From Methylobacterium mesophilicum SR1.6/6 (GTDB lineage Bacteria > Pseudomonadota > Alphaproteobacteria > Rhizobiales > Beijerinckiaceae): a stretch of DNA of 64,000 nt. The translations under genes were made by a program, and so were the position numbers. Below are positions 56,754-64,000 of the stretch, piece after piece; position 1 is the stretch's first letter, and every line of letters starts with the position of its first letter. Location of the stretch: positions 3,925,447 through 3,989,446 of the forward strand of contig NZ_CP043538.1 in the NCBI RefSeq assembly GCF_000364445.2, in the 5' to 3' direction. Under the pieces are notes generated by a model, which made no database searches, had not been told where the DNA came from, and saw only the letters and a program-made list of their open reading frames with translations.

Positions 56754-57657
56754 GTGCGTAATTTCCTGAAGAGCCTGGTCGGCGCCGCGGTACTCTGCGG
56801 AGGTCTCGCGGCCTGCGCGCCGTGGGATCGCGAATTGCTGGCCCAGGCTCCCGTGGTGACGCCGCCGTCGCCGACCGACCTCAACCTCGAGACGCTGCCG
56901 CCGCCTGTCCGCAAGATCGATGTCGCGATCTACAACTTTCCTGACCTGACCGGTCAGAACAAACCGAACGACAACATCGCCGAGTACTCGCGCGCGGTCA
57001 CGCAGGGCGGCAGCGCCTTCGTGGTCGACGCCCTGCGGCGCGCCGGCCGCGGCCAGTGGTTCTCCGTCGTCGAGCGCACCGGCCTCGCCAACCTCCTGCA
57101 GGAGCGGCAGCTCATCCGGGCGACCCGCCAGGAATTCGACGGCACGGATGCCAAGCCGCTGCCGCCGATCCGCTTCGCCGGCCTGATCGTCGAGGGCGGC
57201 ATCATCGGCTACGACGCCAACACGGTCACGGGCGGCGCGGGCGCCAACCTCCTCGGCGTCGGCGGAGACACCAAGTACCGGCGCGACGAGGTGACGGTGG
57301 CCATGCGCATCATCTCGGTGCAGACCGGCGAGGTGCTGAACAGCGTGACGGTGACTAAGACGATCTACTCGGTCGCCCTCAACGCCAACGCCTACCGGTA
57401 CGTCGCCGTCGCCCAAGCTGCTGCAGGTCGAGGCCGGCGTGACACGCAACGAGCCGACCCAGATGGCCGTCCGGGAGGCGATCGACCTCGCGGTCTACGC
57501 GACGATCATCGAGGGCACCCGCAAGAAGCTGTGGCGCTTCCGCGACCCGGTGCTCGGAACGCGCTTGGTCGACGAGTATCTGGCGCGCGACAAGCCGACG
57601 CCGCTCGAAGTCCCGGGACCGGAACTGCCGCCAGGACCGCTCGTGGTAAAATCCTGA
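56754..57657 (+). pseudogene. csgG: Curli secretion channel CsgG, frameshifted
   Basis: The GTG start at 56754 gives a lipoprotein signal with lipobox LAAC (LVGAAVLCGGLAAC). The CsgG core follows: KIDVAIYNFPDLTGQNKPND, GGSAFVVDALRRAGRGQWFS, VVERTGLANLLQERQLIRAT and ISVQTGEVLNSVTVTKTIYS. After NAYRYVAV the frame is lost near 57407-57415. A +1 shift restores KLLQVEAGVTRNEPTQMAVR and LAVYATIIEGTRKKLWRFRD, ending with PPGPLVVKS at 57657. The corrected protein has about 300 residues. As written, the channel could not be made whole. A sequencing indel is an alternative explanation. Confidence 0.85.
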
Positions 57658-57663
57658 ACCACC

Positions 57664-58638
57664 ATGCAGGCATTCGTCGGCCATCCGCGTCCGTTCGACC
57701 GCCGAATTCCGCGAGCGCCGTTGGCCGCCTGCCTGGTGGCGGCCGCGGTCCTGACGTTCATCGTCGCGCCGCGGGCTTCGAACAAGGCAGATGTCGAGCC
57801 GGTGGCGGAGTCGATCATCCTCGCGCCGATCGCGCAACTGGATCCGGTCCTGATGGACATCCCGGCGATGACCGACCTGCTGGTGGTCGGTCGAGGGGAC
57901 CTCCAGCCCATGGAGCAGGCCTCCCGCCTGTTCCCCCAGGTCCTGGCCCCGCAGTTCCTGTTCCCCCAGGCTGAGGCCGGCATGCGTGCCCTGATCGCGA
58001 GTGCGGCCACGGCCAACGACCTGCCGTCCGATTTCTTCCTGCGGCTGCTGCGGCAGGAGAGCGGTCTTAATCCATTGGCCGTGAGCCCGGTCGGCGCGCA
58101 GGGCATCGCCCAGTTCATGCCCGGCACGGCGGCGGAGCGCGGTCTGCGCGATCCGTTCGATCCCGTGGAGGCGATCCCGAAATCCGCGGAACTCCTGCGC
58201 GAGCACCGGGCGCGTTTCGGCAATCTCGGCTTGGCGGCAGCCGCTTACAACGCCGGGCCGCAACGCGTGCGCGGGTGGCTCGACGGCCGCTCCGGCATGC
58301 CGGCGGAAACGCGCGACTACGTGGTCCGCATCACGGGCCGCACCCTCGAGGATTGGGCCACGGAGAGCGGCCGGAGCCCACCGAAGCCCGCGCTCGCTTT
58401 CATGGCATCCGCCGATCTCGGTTTCGCGACGACCTGGCCGACGAACCCGGCCGTGCACCCGACGAGCCTTCCCGCGACATCCCAGGGCATGCGCAGCGCT
58501 CCGTCGCCGGCGTCACGCTCCACCAAGCGGCCACTCCAGCGTCCCTCGGCGCGGTCCCAGCAGCCGCGCTCCGAGCAGGCTCTCTGCGCGCTCCTGAACG
58601 GTGAGGGACGGACCTGTCTCGTGCAGGCGACCTACTGA
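57664..58638 (+). CDS. Lytic transglycosylase, SLT domain
   Basis: This 324-residue protein has an N-terminal membrane or signal helix (LAACLVAAAVLTFIVAPRAS) and a lysozyme-like SLT domain: FLRLLRQESGLNPLAVSPVG with the catalytic glutamate, AQGIAQFMPGTAAERG and LGLAAAAYNAGPQRVRGWLD. It cleaves peptidoglycan glycan strands. The start is six bases after the csgG stop, so it belongs to the csg gene set and may open the wall for the secretion channel. A Ser/Pro/Arg-rich tail follows the domain. Confidence 0.9.
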   Translation: MQAFVGHPRPFDRRIPRAPLAACLVAAAVLTFIVAPRASNKADVEPVAESIILAPIAQLDPVLMDIPAMTDLLVVGRGDLQPMEQASRLFPQVLAPQFLFPQAEAGMRALIASAATANDLPSDFFLRLLRQESGLNPLAVSPVGAQGIAQFMPGTAAERGLRDPFDPVEAIPKSAELLREHRARFGNLGLAAAAYNAGPQRVRGWLDGRSGMPAETRDYVVRITGRTLEDWATESGRSPPKPALAFMASADLGFATTWPTNPAVHPTSLPATSQGMRSAPSPASRSTKRPLQRPSARSQQPRSEQALCALLNGEGRTCLVQATY

Positions 58639-58988
58639 GGCGGCGCGACTTGCTCGATGCGAACCCCCTGGCCGGGTTCGGCGGGTCGGCGGCTCTGACG
58701 CAGCTTGCGCCGCTTGCCGCGCCCTGAGGCCTCGCGCGGCGGGATCGGTCCAGCGGCATCCAGCAGAGTTCGATCAATCGTGGGCGCCTGCTGCAAGCCG
58801 GCTGGCCGCGGCCCGGGAGCGAGGCGCTGCCCCTCGTACAGCTCGATGCAGTCCCGGAGCGCCGTCGGATCGCGGATGAAGGTACAGTCGTTCACGTTCG
58901 GCACCGGCGCGCCCTGGGCGACAGCACCGGAAGCGCTCAGGGCGGCAGCAACTCCGAAGATGGCCGCCCTGCATTTCCATCCGGACAC
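58632..58988 (-). CDS. Exported NDCT-motif protein, island flank 2
   Basis: This 118-residue protein starts at GTG 58988 after GAGAGG. It has a signal peptide (AAIFGVAAALSASGAVAQGA) and VNDCTFIRDPTALRDCIELY, matching the block in the gene at 50275. The tail is Arg/Pro-rich. Its end overlaps the end of the transglycosylase gene by seven bases. Confidence 0.7.
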   Translation of the reverse strand: MSGWKCRAAIFGVAAALSASGAVAQGAPVPNVNDCTFIRDPTALRDCIELYEGQRLAPGPRPAGLQQAPTIDRTLLDAAGPIPPREASGRGKRRKLRQSRRPAEPGQGVRIEQVAPPQ

Positions 58989-59189
58989 GGCAGACCTCTC
59001 AGCGTGAGGAACGCGCCGCGCCAGCCCGCGGCCACATGCATTGTCACCGGCAGAACATTGGCACGATCGATCCGTTCCGGTTCGCCGTCAAACCTCACCG
59101 GCGGATCGGATGCTCAGGACGGTCCTAGCCTGTACACTCAAGCCGTGGTGGTCCCGCAGAGTGGCGGGGCAGGGGAAGATCCGCGCCGG

Positions 59190-60944
59190 TCACGCCATGG
59201 CCAGTACGGCCGCGATCACCGCCACTCCGACAGCGAGCCACGTCGCGTAGTCGCCGATCAGGCCGCTGTGCAGGATCTCCAGCGCCCGCGTCGGCGCCGA
59301 CTGCGTGGCGCTGACCGGCCGGACCACGAAGGCCGGCAGCCGCTGACGGAACAGCCCGTAGCCGGCGCCCGCCAGTGCAGTGGTCACGGAGGCCCACGGC
59401 AGCCAGCCCGGCCCCTCGGCGAGCGACCCGCCCGGGGACCGGTGCATGAAGGCCGCGGCCGCCCGCGGCAGGGCGTGCTCGATCAGGCTCGCCGGCAGCC
59501 CGGCATCGAGGGCGAGCAGCGCGCAGCAGGGCGCGAGCATCAGCCAGAGGGGCCGGTTGGCCTTCTCGCGCTCGTCCTCGCTCGGCGCCCCGGCCTCGTC
59601 GCCGGGATCGGGCCCGAGCCCCAGGAAGATGCGGCCCGCTGCCCGCAGGACCGCGGCCCCGGTCAGCGCCGCACCGATCGCGGTGGCGGCCAGTGCGATG
59701 CCGTGGCCCTGCTGCGACAGAGCCCCCTGCACGAGGCGCGTGCCCTGGTCGAGAACGCCGATCGGCAGGCCGCAGAGCAGCAGCCCGGCCAGTGCCATGG
59801 CGATCCCGGCCGGCATGATGCCGCGGCCGAGGCCGCGCAGCGCGATCTCGTCGACGCTCGCCTGGGTGGCCAGGAGGATGCCGGCGATCATGAACAGCGC
59901 GCCCTTCACCAGCCCGTGTCCGACCACGTAGACCAGAACGCCTCCGGTGCCGTCCGCCGACAGGGCGCCGAGGCCGGTGAGCATGATCCCGGCATGCGAG
60001 ATCGTCGAGAAGGCAAGCATCCGCTTCAGGTGGCGCTGCAGCAGCGCCATCCAGCCGCCGAGCAGGGCTGTGAGGGTGCCCAGGGCCGTGAGCAGGAGGG
60101 GCAGCGCGTGCTGGACCTGACCGGAGCCCGCGAACACGACGGCGCTCACCTTCGCGAGGCCGAACAGGCCGAGCGACACCATCGAGCCGGAGAAGATCAC
60201 CGAGACCGGGCTCGGGGCCACCGCGTGGGCATCGGCGAGCCAGAACTGGAACGGAACGATCGCGCCCTTGATCATCAGGGCGGCGGCCACGAGGCAGAAG
60301 GCCCCGGCCACAACCGGGTCGCGACCGCCCCGCGCCACCGCCGCTGCGATGCCCTCGAAGTCCAGCGTGCCGGTCTGCCCGTAGATCAGCCCGATGCCGC
60401 CGAGCATCAGGAATCCCGCGAGGCTGTTGACCACGGTGAAGTTGATGGCGCCCGCGAGCGCAGATTCCGCCAAGTGGTAGGCGGTGAGCGCGAAGGCGGC
60501 GACGCTCATCACCTCGAACCACACGAACAGGTTGAACATGTCGCGGGTGAAGCAGAACCCGACCATGGCGGCCAGGAACAGCAGCATCAGGATGTGGAAG
60601 TGGCCATGCGTGCGGCCGAAGAAGCCCCAGGCGAACACGAAGGTCAGGGCGTAGAGCAGGCCGATGAAGGTCGCGACCCAGGCGCTCGCCTCGTCCACCG
60701 AGAAGCCGATGCCGAGGTGGACGCTGTCCCGCGGCTCCCAGCCGCCGAACCAGTAGACGATCGGCCCGTCGGCGGCGTGCACGGCGATGATGGCCGACAG
60801 GATCGCGACACTCAGTGCGGCGAGCGCCGCGAGGATGTCGGGCACGCGGCCCGGCAGACGGTGCGCGACCGCGAGCGTCACGGCGCAGACGACGAGCGGA
60901 ATCGCGACCGGCAGGGGCAGGAGGGCGGCGGGGAAGGCGGTCAC
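59190..60944 (-). CDS. mnhD: Mrp/Mbh antiporter subunit D (MnhD/MbhH-like)
   Basis: This 584-residue membrane protein belongs to the NuoL/M/N-like proton-pumping family. The channel helices include FTRDMFNLFVWFEVMSVAAF, MIKGAIVPFQFWLADAHAVA, PSPVSVIFSGSMVSLGLFGL and KRMLAFSTISHAGIMLTGLG. The conserved Lys in the MIKGAIVP helix and Glu in FEVMS are the proton-path residues. GTG 60944 overlaps the previous stop (GTGA). It is the only large NuoL-like subunit in the operon; no full-length MrpA was found. Confidence 0.9.
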   Translation of the reverse strand: MTAFPAALLPLPVAIPLVVCAVTLAVAHRLPGRVPDILAALAALSVAILSAIIAVHAADGPIVYWFGGWEPRDSVHLGIGFSVDEASAWVATFIGLLYALTFVFAWGFFGRTHGHFHILMLLFLAAMVGFCFTRDMFNLFVWFEVMSVAAFALTAYHLAESALAGAINFTVVNSLAGFLMLGGIGLIYGQTGTLDFEGIAAAVARGGRDPVVAGAFCLVAAALMIKGAIVPFQFWLADAHAVAPSPVSVIFSGSMVSLGLFGLAKVSAVVFAGSGQVQHALPLLLTALGTLTALLGGWMALLQRHLKRMLAFSTISHAGIMLTGLGALSADGTGGVLVYVVGHGLVKGALFMIAGILLATQASVDEIALRGLGRGIMPAGIAMALAGLLLCGLPIGVLDQGTRLVQGALSQQGHGIALAATAIGAALTGAAVLRAAGRIFLGLGPDPGDEAGAPSEDEREKANRPLWLMLAPCCALLALDAGLPASLIEHALPRAAAAFMHRSPGGSLAEGPGWLPWASVTTALAGAGYGLFRQRLPAFVVRPVSATQSAPTRALEILHSGLIGDYATWLAVGVAVIAAVLAMA

Positions 60945-61348
60945 GGAGTCGTTCGCTCCCCACCCTTCGCGGCGCTCGATCCCTGGCCGCGGCCGGATGT
61001 TCCGCCGGCGCGCATCGGCCGAAGCTTCTCCGGGTCGAGGCTGCCGCCGCGCTTGTAGGCCTGGATCGTCAGGACGAGGAGGAGGGCGGTCAGGGTCGCG
61101 CCGACTACGATGTCGGTCAGCACCAGCGCCTGCATCACCGGATCGACAGCAGGCGTGCCCGGCGGGTGATCGTAGAAGATCGGCGCGATGCTGCCCCAGC
61201 GGTAGCCGAGGCCCAGGAGGAGCACGTAGGTCGCCGACTGGCAGACGCCGAGGCAGCCCACGAGGTGGATGAAGTTGCGGCTCGTGGCGATGCCGTAGAG
61301 GCCGATCCCGAAGAGCCACGCGGCGACCGCGTAGGGCAGCATGCTCAC
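60941..61348 (-). CDS. mnhC: Mrp antiporter subunit C (MnhC)
   Basis: This protein of about 135 residues is NuoK-like, with three membrane helices (MLPYAVAAWLFGIGLYGIAT, VGCLGVCQSATYVLLLGLGY, QALVLTDIVVGATLTALLLV). The start is GTG 61348 (overlapping the upstream stop) or ATG 61342. It overlaps mnhD. Confidence 0.88.
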   Translation of the reverse strand: MSMLPYAVAAWLFGIGLYGIATSRNFIHLVGCLGVCQSATYVLLLGLGYRWGSIAPIFYDHPPGTPAVDPVMQALVLTDIVVGATLTALLLVLTIQAYKRGGSLDPEKLRPMRAGGTSGRGQGSSAAKGGERTTP

Positions 61349-62121
61349 GCGGATTCCTCCCCGGGTTCGTCGGGCGCGTCCGCCTCGCGGGTCTCCTCCA
61401 TGAATTCGAGGAAGAGCTGCGTGAACCCGCCCGTCACCGCCAGGGCGACGCCGAGGTTCTCCACGAGCATCAGGCCTCCGGAGAACAGGTCGCGGAAGGT
61501 GCCCAGCGGCAGGACGTTCTGCATGAAGGCGGCGCCGGTGAGCATCGGCGCCAGCCCGCACAGGGCGAAGAGCAGGGCGCCACCGCCCTCCAGGGCGTCG
61601 AGCCAGTGACTGCGGACGGCGTCGCGCCAGCCGGCATAGCCCTCGCCGAGGTAGATCAGCAGGGTGCCGGAGGCGAGGATTACGCCACCCTGGAAGCCGC
61701 CGCCCGGTGTGACGGTGGCGTGCAGCACCACGTAGAGACCGAACAGGGCCGTGAGCGGCCCCGCGATCCGGCAGGCGAGCACCACGGCCTCGGAGCGCGG
61801 GATGACGGCGCGGCCGGGCCGACGCAGGGCGCGTTCGGTGCTGCCCTCGCCCCGCCGACCCCGCAGCAGCACCACCGTTCCGGTGATGGCGGCGAGCAGC
61901 ATGAACTCCTCACCCAGGGTGTCGAGGCCGCGCAGGTCGAAATTGATCGCACTCACCATGTTGGCGACGTGCCGAGCCTGCGGGGTGATCGCGTTGATGC
62001 GCTCGCCGTACTGGGCGATGGTCGATCCGAAGGGCGGCAACCCGGCGATCACCGCGGCGGCGCAGGGCAGGAGGACCAGCCCCGACAGAGCGAGCAGCGC
62101 GATGCGGATCCGGGGGCTCAA
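61345..62121 (-). CDS. mnhB: Mrp antiporter subunit B with MbhE-like N-terminus
   Basis: This 258-residue protein joins an N-terminal MbhE-like segment (YGERINAITPQARHVANMVS, INFDLRGLDTLGEEFMLLAA) to a MnhB/MrpB domain (LYVVLHATVTPGGGFQGGVI, LASGTLLIYLGEGY). In ordinary bacterial systems the MbhD and MbhE parts form the C-terminus of MrpA; here they are separate. It overlaps its neighbours by four bases on each side. Confidence 0.88.
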   Translation of the reverse strand: MSPRIRIALLALSGLVLLPCAAAVIAGLPPFGSTIAQYGERINAITPQARHVANMVSAINFDLRGLDTLGEEFMLLAAITGTVVLLRGRRGEGSTERALRRPGRAVIPRSEAVVLACRIAGPLTALFGLYVVLHATVTPGGGFQGGVILASGTLLIYLGEGYAGWRDAVRSHWLDALEGGGALLFALCGLAPMLTGAAFMQNVLPLGTFRDLFSGGLMLVENLGVALAVTGGFTQLFLEFMEETREADAPDEPGEESA

Positions 62122-62369
62122 GACTCCTCCTCGGGGGACTGCGTCCGCACCGCCATGAGCGCGACGAGGAAGAGGAGCGGCACCGCCGCGGAGCCGACCG
62201 CCAGCTCCGACAGGGCGACGTCGGGCGCCTGAAGGGCGTCGAACAGGATCGTCAGGACGAGCCCGTTCACCGCGATCGCGAAGACCTGTCGGGTGGGGTC
62301 GCGTACCAGCACAACCGCGGTGCCGGAGATCGCGGTGAACAGGAACAGCAGCGGCAGGATCACGATCAT
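62118..62369 (-). CDS. MbhD-like (DUF4040) antiporter subunit
   Basis: This 83-residue protein of two or three helices matches MbhD (NGLVLTILFDALQAPDVALS, ELAVGSAAVPLLFLVALMAV). In bacterial Mrp systems this segment is part of the MrpA C-terminus. It starts 10 bases after the mnhG stop. Confidence 0.85.
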   Translation of the reverse strand: MIVILPLLFLFTAISGTAVVLVRDPTRQVFAIAVNGLVLTILFDALQAPDVALSELAVGSAAVPLLFLVALMAVRTQSPEEES

Positions 62370-62379
62370 CGGGGTGTCC

Positions 62380-62664
62380 TCATGCCGAGCGGCCCTCGCG
62401 CATCAGCACGGCCCGGCCGGACACGTGCGACAGCACCGCCGCCCAGGCGAGGAAGACGACCATCATGACCAGGATCTTGAGCGAACGCCCGGAGATGCCG
62501 TCGGCCAGGAAGGCCGCGAGGGTGACGAGGATCGAGGACGCGACATTCAGGAAGGCGAGGGCGTGAAACCGGTCCAGGGCCCGGGGCAAGCGCCATAGGG
62601 CCAGGGCGGCGAGCCAAGTCACCGCCACCGCGAGCGCCAGGAGGATGCCGATGACGACGCTCAT
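62380..62664 (-). CDS. mnhG: Mrp antiporter subunit G (MnhG)
   Basis: This 94-residue protein has three helices (MSVVIGILLALAVAVTWLAA) and the family pattern ALWRLPRALDRFHALAFLNV. ATG 62664 overlaps the mnhF stop. Confidence 0.87.
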   Translation of the reverse strand: MSVVIGILLALAVAVTWLAALALWRLPRALDRFHALAFLNVASSILVTLAAFLADGISGRSLKILVMMVVFLAWAAVLSHVSGRAVLMREGRSA

Positions 62665-62912
62665 ATCCAGCGCTCCAGGAAGACTGCGAGCAGCATCGTG
62701 CCCGGCAGGTTGAGCAGGACCAGGGTGAGGGCGAGATCGGTGATCGAAGCCTGATCGGTGGCGAAGGCGAGCAGCGTCAGGATCAGCACCGTGACGCTTC
62801 CGGCGAGCTGATAGGCGGCGAAGCGCTGGCCGGGCCGGCCCCGCCACGCCAGCGCCGCCGCGACGGCGAGGGGCGGCAGCAGCGCCAGGATGGCGGCCGT
62901 CCAGATATTCAT
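62661..62912 (-). CDS. mnhF: Mrp antiporter subunit F (MnhF)
   Basis: This 83-residue protein has three helices (AAILALLPPLAVAAALAWRG, FAAYQLAGSVTVLILTLLAF, LALTLVLLNLPGTMLLAVFL), as in MrpF. ATG 62912 overlaps the mnhE stop by four bases. Confidence 0.88.
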   Translation of the reverse strand: MNIWTAAILALLPPLAVAAALAWRGRPGQRFAAYQLAGSVTVLILTLLAFATDQASITDLALTLVLLNLPGTMLLAVFLERWI

Positions 62913-63400
62913 CGCCCGTCGTCCTTCAGGACGTGCGTCGTCACGGTGCCGTGCGCGCGGTCGAGGGTCAGGACGTAGCTCTCGGGGGCGAGCGAGGCGG
63001 CGAGCAGCCCGACGGCCCGCGCGGCCGGAGCCGTGTCGCCGGAGGGTGTGGCCCAGGTCACTTCGGCCGCGCTCTGCGCGCGTATCGTCCCAACCGCTTC
63101 GCGTCCGAGCACGGCCTTCACCAGGCTCATGCCGATCCGGAGCGTCTGCCGGGGCATGTCGCGGATGGCCGGGCCGAGGGGCCGGAGGGTTTGCCGGCCG
63201 AAATGGAAGCGGGTGCCCCCGCGCCGTCCGACGGCCCACCACCACGCGGTCCCGAGGGTGGCACAGCCGATCGCGGCGAAGCCCTCGTTCAGGCTCACCG
63301 AGCCCGCGAACACGATGTAGGCGAGGGCGAGCGCCGCCCAGATCGCCGCGGCATCGCGCGTCGAACGGTCCCTGATGCCGCTGATCGGTCGTGCTTGCAT
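62909..63400 (-). CDS. mnhE: Mrp antiporter subunit E (MnhE)
   Basis: This 163-residue protein has N-terminal helices (AAIWAALALAYIVFAGSVSL) and the MrpE C-terminal segment (VGLLAASLAPESYVLTLDRA, HGTVTTHVL). It is the first gene of the operon, which runs minus to 59190 with every junction overlapping or nearly so. The promoter should lie between 63401 and 63543, shared with the divergent Nudix gene. Confidence 0.88.
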   Translation of the reverse strand: MQARPISGIRDRSTRDAAAIWAALALAYIVFAGSVSLNEGFAAIGCATLGTAWWWAVGRRGGTRFHFGRQTLRPLGPAIRDMPRQTLRIGMSLVKAVLGREAVGTIRAQSAAEVTWATPSGDTAPAARAVGLLAASLAPESYVLTLDRAHGTVTTHVLKDDGR

Positions 63401-63543
63401 TGATCCTGACCGGAATGCGCGCCGCGGAAGCGTGGCCATGCGCCTGATTGGACGCAAACGGCGGCGCGCGCGCCGGCGTTCCCGGAACTCGACGACACGG
63501 TTGCGTGTAGGGCTTCGGGAACCCGCTCCATCGGAGACGCGCG

Positions 63544-64000
63544 ATGCCGGCCGAGATCCTCGAGATCCGTTTCGTCCACGAGGGCTGGAGCCGGTTCGGC
63601 GTCGCGCGGGTGCGCTTGGCCGACGGCGCCGTCGTCGAGCGCGAGATCGAGGATCACGGCAATTCGGTGGGCATCCTGCCCTACGATCCCGAGCGCAAGG
63701 TGGCGACGCTGGTGCGTGAGTTGCGAGTCCCGCCGCTCTTCGCTGCCGGCGAACAGGCTCAGCTCGAAGCACCCGCAGGGATCATCGACGACGGCGGTCC
63801 CGAGGCGAATGCCCGCCGGGAGGCGTTGGAAGAAGTCGGCCTGCGCCTGCGCGCGCTCGAATTCGTCGGCGCCGCCTATTCCTGCGCGAGCCTCACCACC
63901 GAGAAGATCCACCTCTACCTCGCACCCTACGGTGCGGCGGACCGCGCCGAGGCCGGCGGCGGAGCCGAGGGCGAGCACGAGAACATCCGGGTCGTCGAGA
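63544..64000 (+). CDS. NudK-like Nudix hydrolase, C-terminus beyond window
   Basis: The visible 152 residues start MPAEILEIRFVHEGWSRFGV and include a Nudix-box region (EAPAGIIDDGGPEANARREA, then LEEVGL). The first glutamate of the canonical GX5EX7REUXEEXGU pattern is replaced by Gly and the spacing is one shorter, as in NudK/GDP-mannose hydrolases. The REALEEVGL metal site is intact. It probably hydrolyses a nucleotide sugar or ADP-ribose. Confidence 0.85.
   Translation, partial: MPAEILEIRFVHEGWSRFGVARVRLADGAVVEREIEDHGNSVGILPYDPERKVATLVRELRVPPLFAAGEQAQLEAPAGIIDDGGPEANARREALEEVGLRLRALEFVGAAYSCASLTTEKIHLYLAPYGAADRAEAGGGAEGEHENIRVVE

Overview
The window looks like chromosome from a high-GC alphaproteobacterium of the Hyphomicrobiales, most likely Methylobacterium or Methylorubrum. 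The basis is gene style and context: a DUF6894-like protein, many sensor kinases, Methylobacterium-type intergenic inverted repeats, and a tRNA-His that lacks G-1 and has discriminator A73, as is typical of Alphaproteobacteria. No database search was possible, so the genus is an inference. Most of the window is about 70% GC with densely packed genes. The stretch from about 47.3 to 52.7 kb is visibly richer in A+T and has few genes.

Layout. 1-5 kb: the N-terminal part of a multi-PAS histidine kinase, a small exported protein, a DUF6894-like protein coupled to ruvB, and a decayed chemoreceptor-like gene. 5.8-10.6 kb: a flagellin with a strong terminator, an FMN-dependent L-lactate dehydrogenase, a DUF2252 protein, a 45-residue lysine-rich protein and a PilZ-like protein. 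10.6-15.8 kb: an acyltransferase and a hybrid DUF3369-type kinase divergent from an OmpR-type regulator. 16.3-24.0 kb: two paralogous histidine kinases facing each other, each overlapping by a few bases a gene for a periplasmic binding protein from a different family (SBP_bac_5 and SBP_bac_1), with no ABC permease or ATPase nearby. 24.2-31.8 kb: EfeO and EfeB, a four-gene phosphonate-type ABC importer, a CpdR-like receiver and hypoxanthine phosphoribosyltransferase. 32.6-46.4 kb: tRNA-His with terminator, a frameshifted ClC transporter, a tartrate/malate dehydrogenase, a scar joining a porin start to a dxs tail, a LuxR-type regulator, an FkbM methyltransferase, katG, a Tat-exported clan GH-A-like glycosidase and a second acyltransferase. 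46.4-47.3 kb: a complete IS5-family element with a -1 frameshift transposase.

47.3-59 kb is a curli-type amyloid island. A FixJ/NarL-type response regulator points away from the curlin genes, a CsgB-like protein is followed by an unusually large 673-residue curlin, then CsgH-like, a third curlin-repeat protein, CsgF, CsgG (frameshifted in this sequence) and a lytic transglycosylase. Two related small exported proteins sharing an NDCT...DP.ALR.C motif lie on either side. CsgE and CsgC were not seen.

59.2-63.4 kb is a seven-gene Mrp/Mbh-type cation/proton antiporter operon. Its order (E, F, G, MbhD, MbhE+B, C, D) matches the antiporter module of archaeal Mbh hydrogenase rather than the usual bacterial mrpABCDEFG order, and no full MrpA is present. 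The window ends inside a NudK-like Nudix hydrolase gene.
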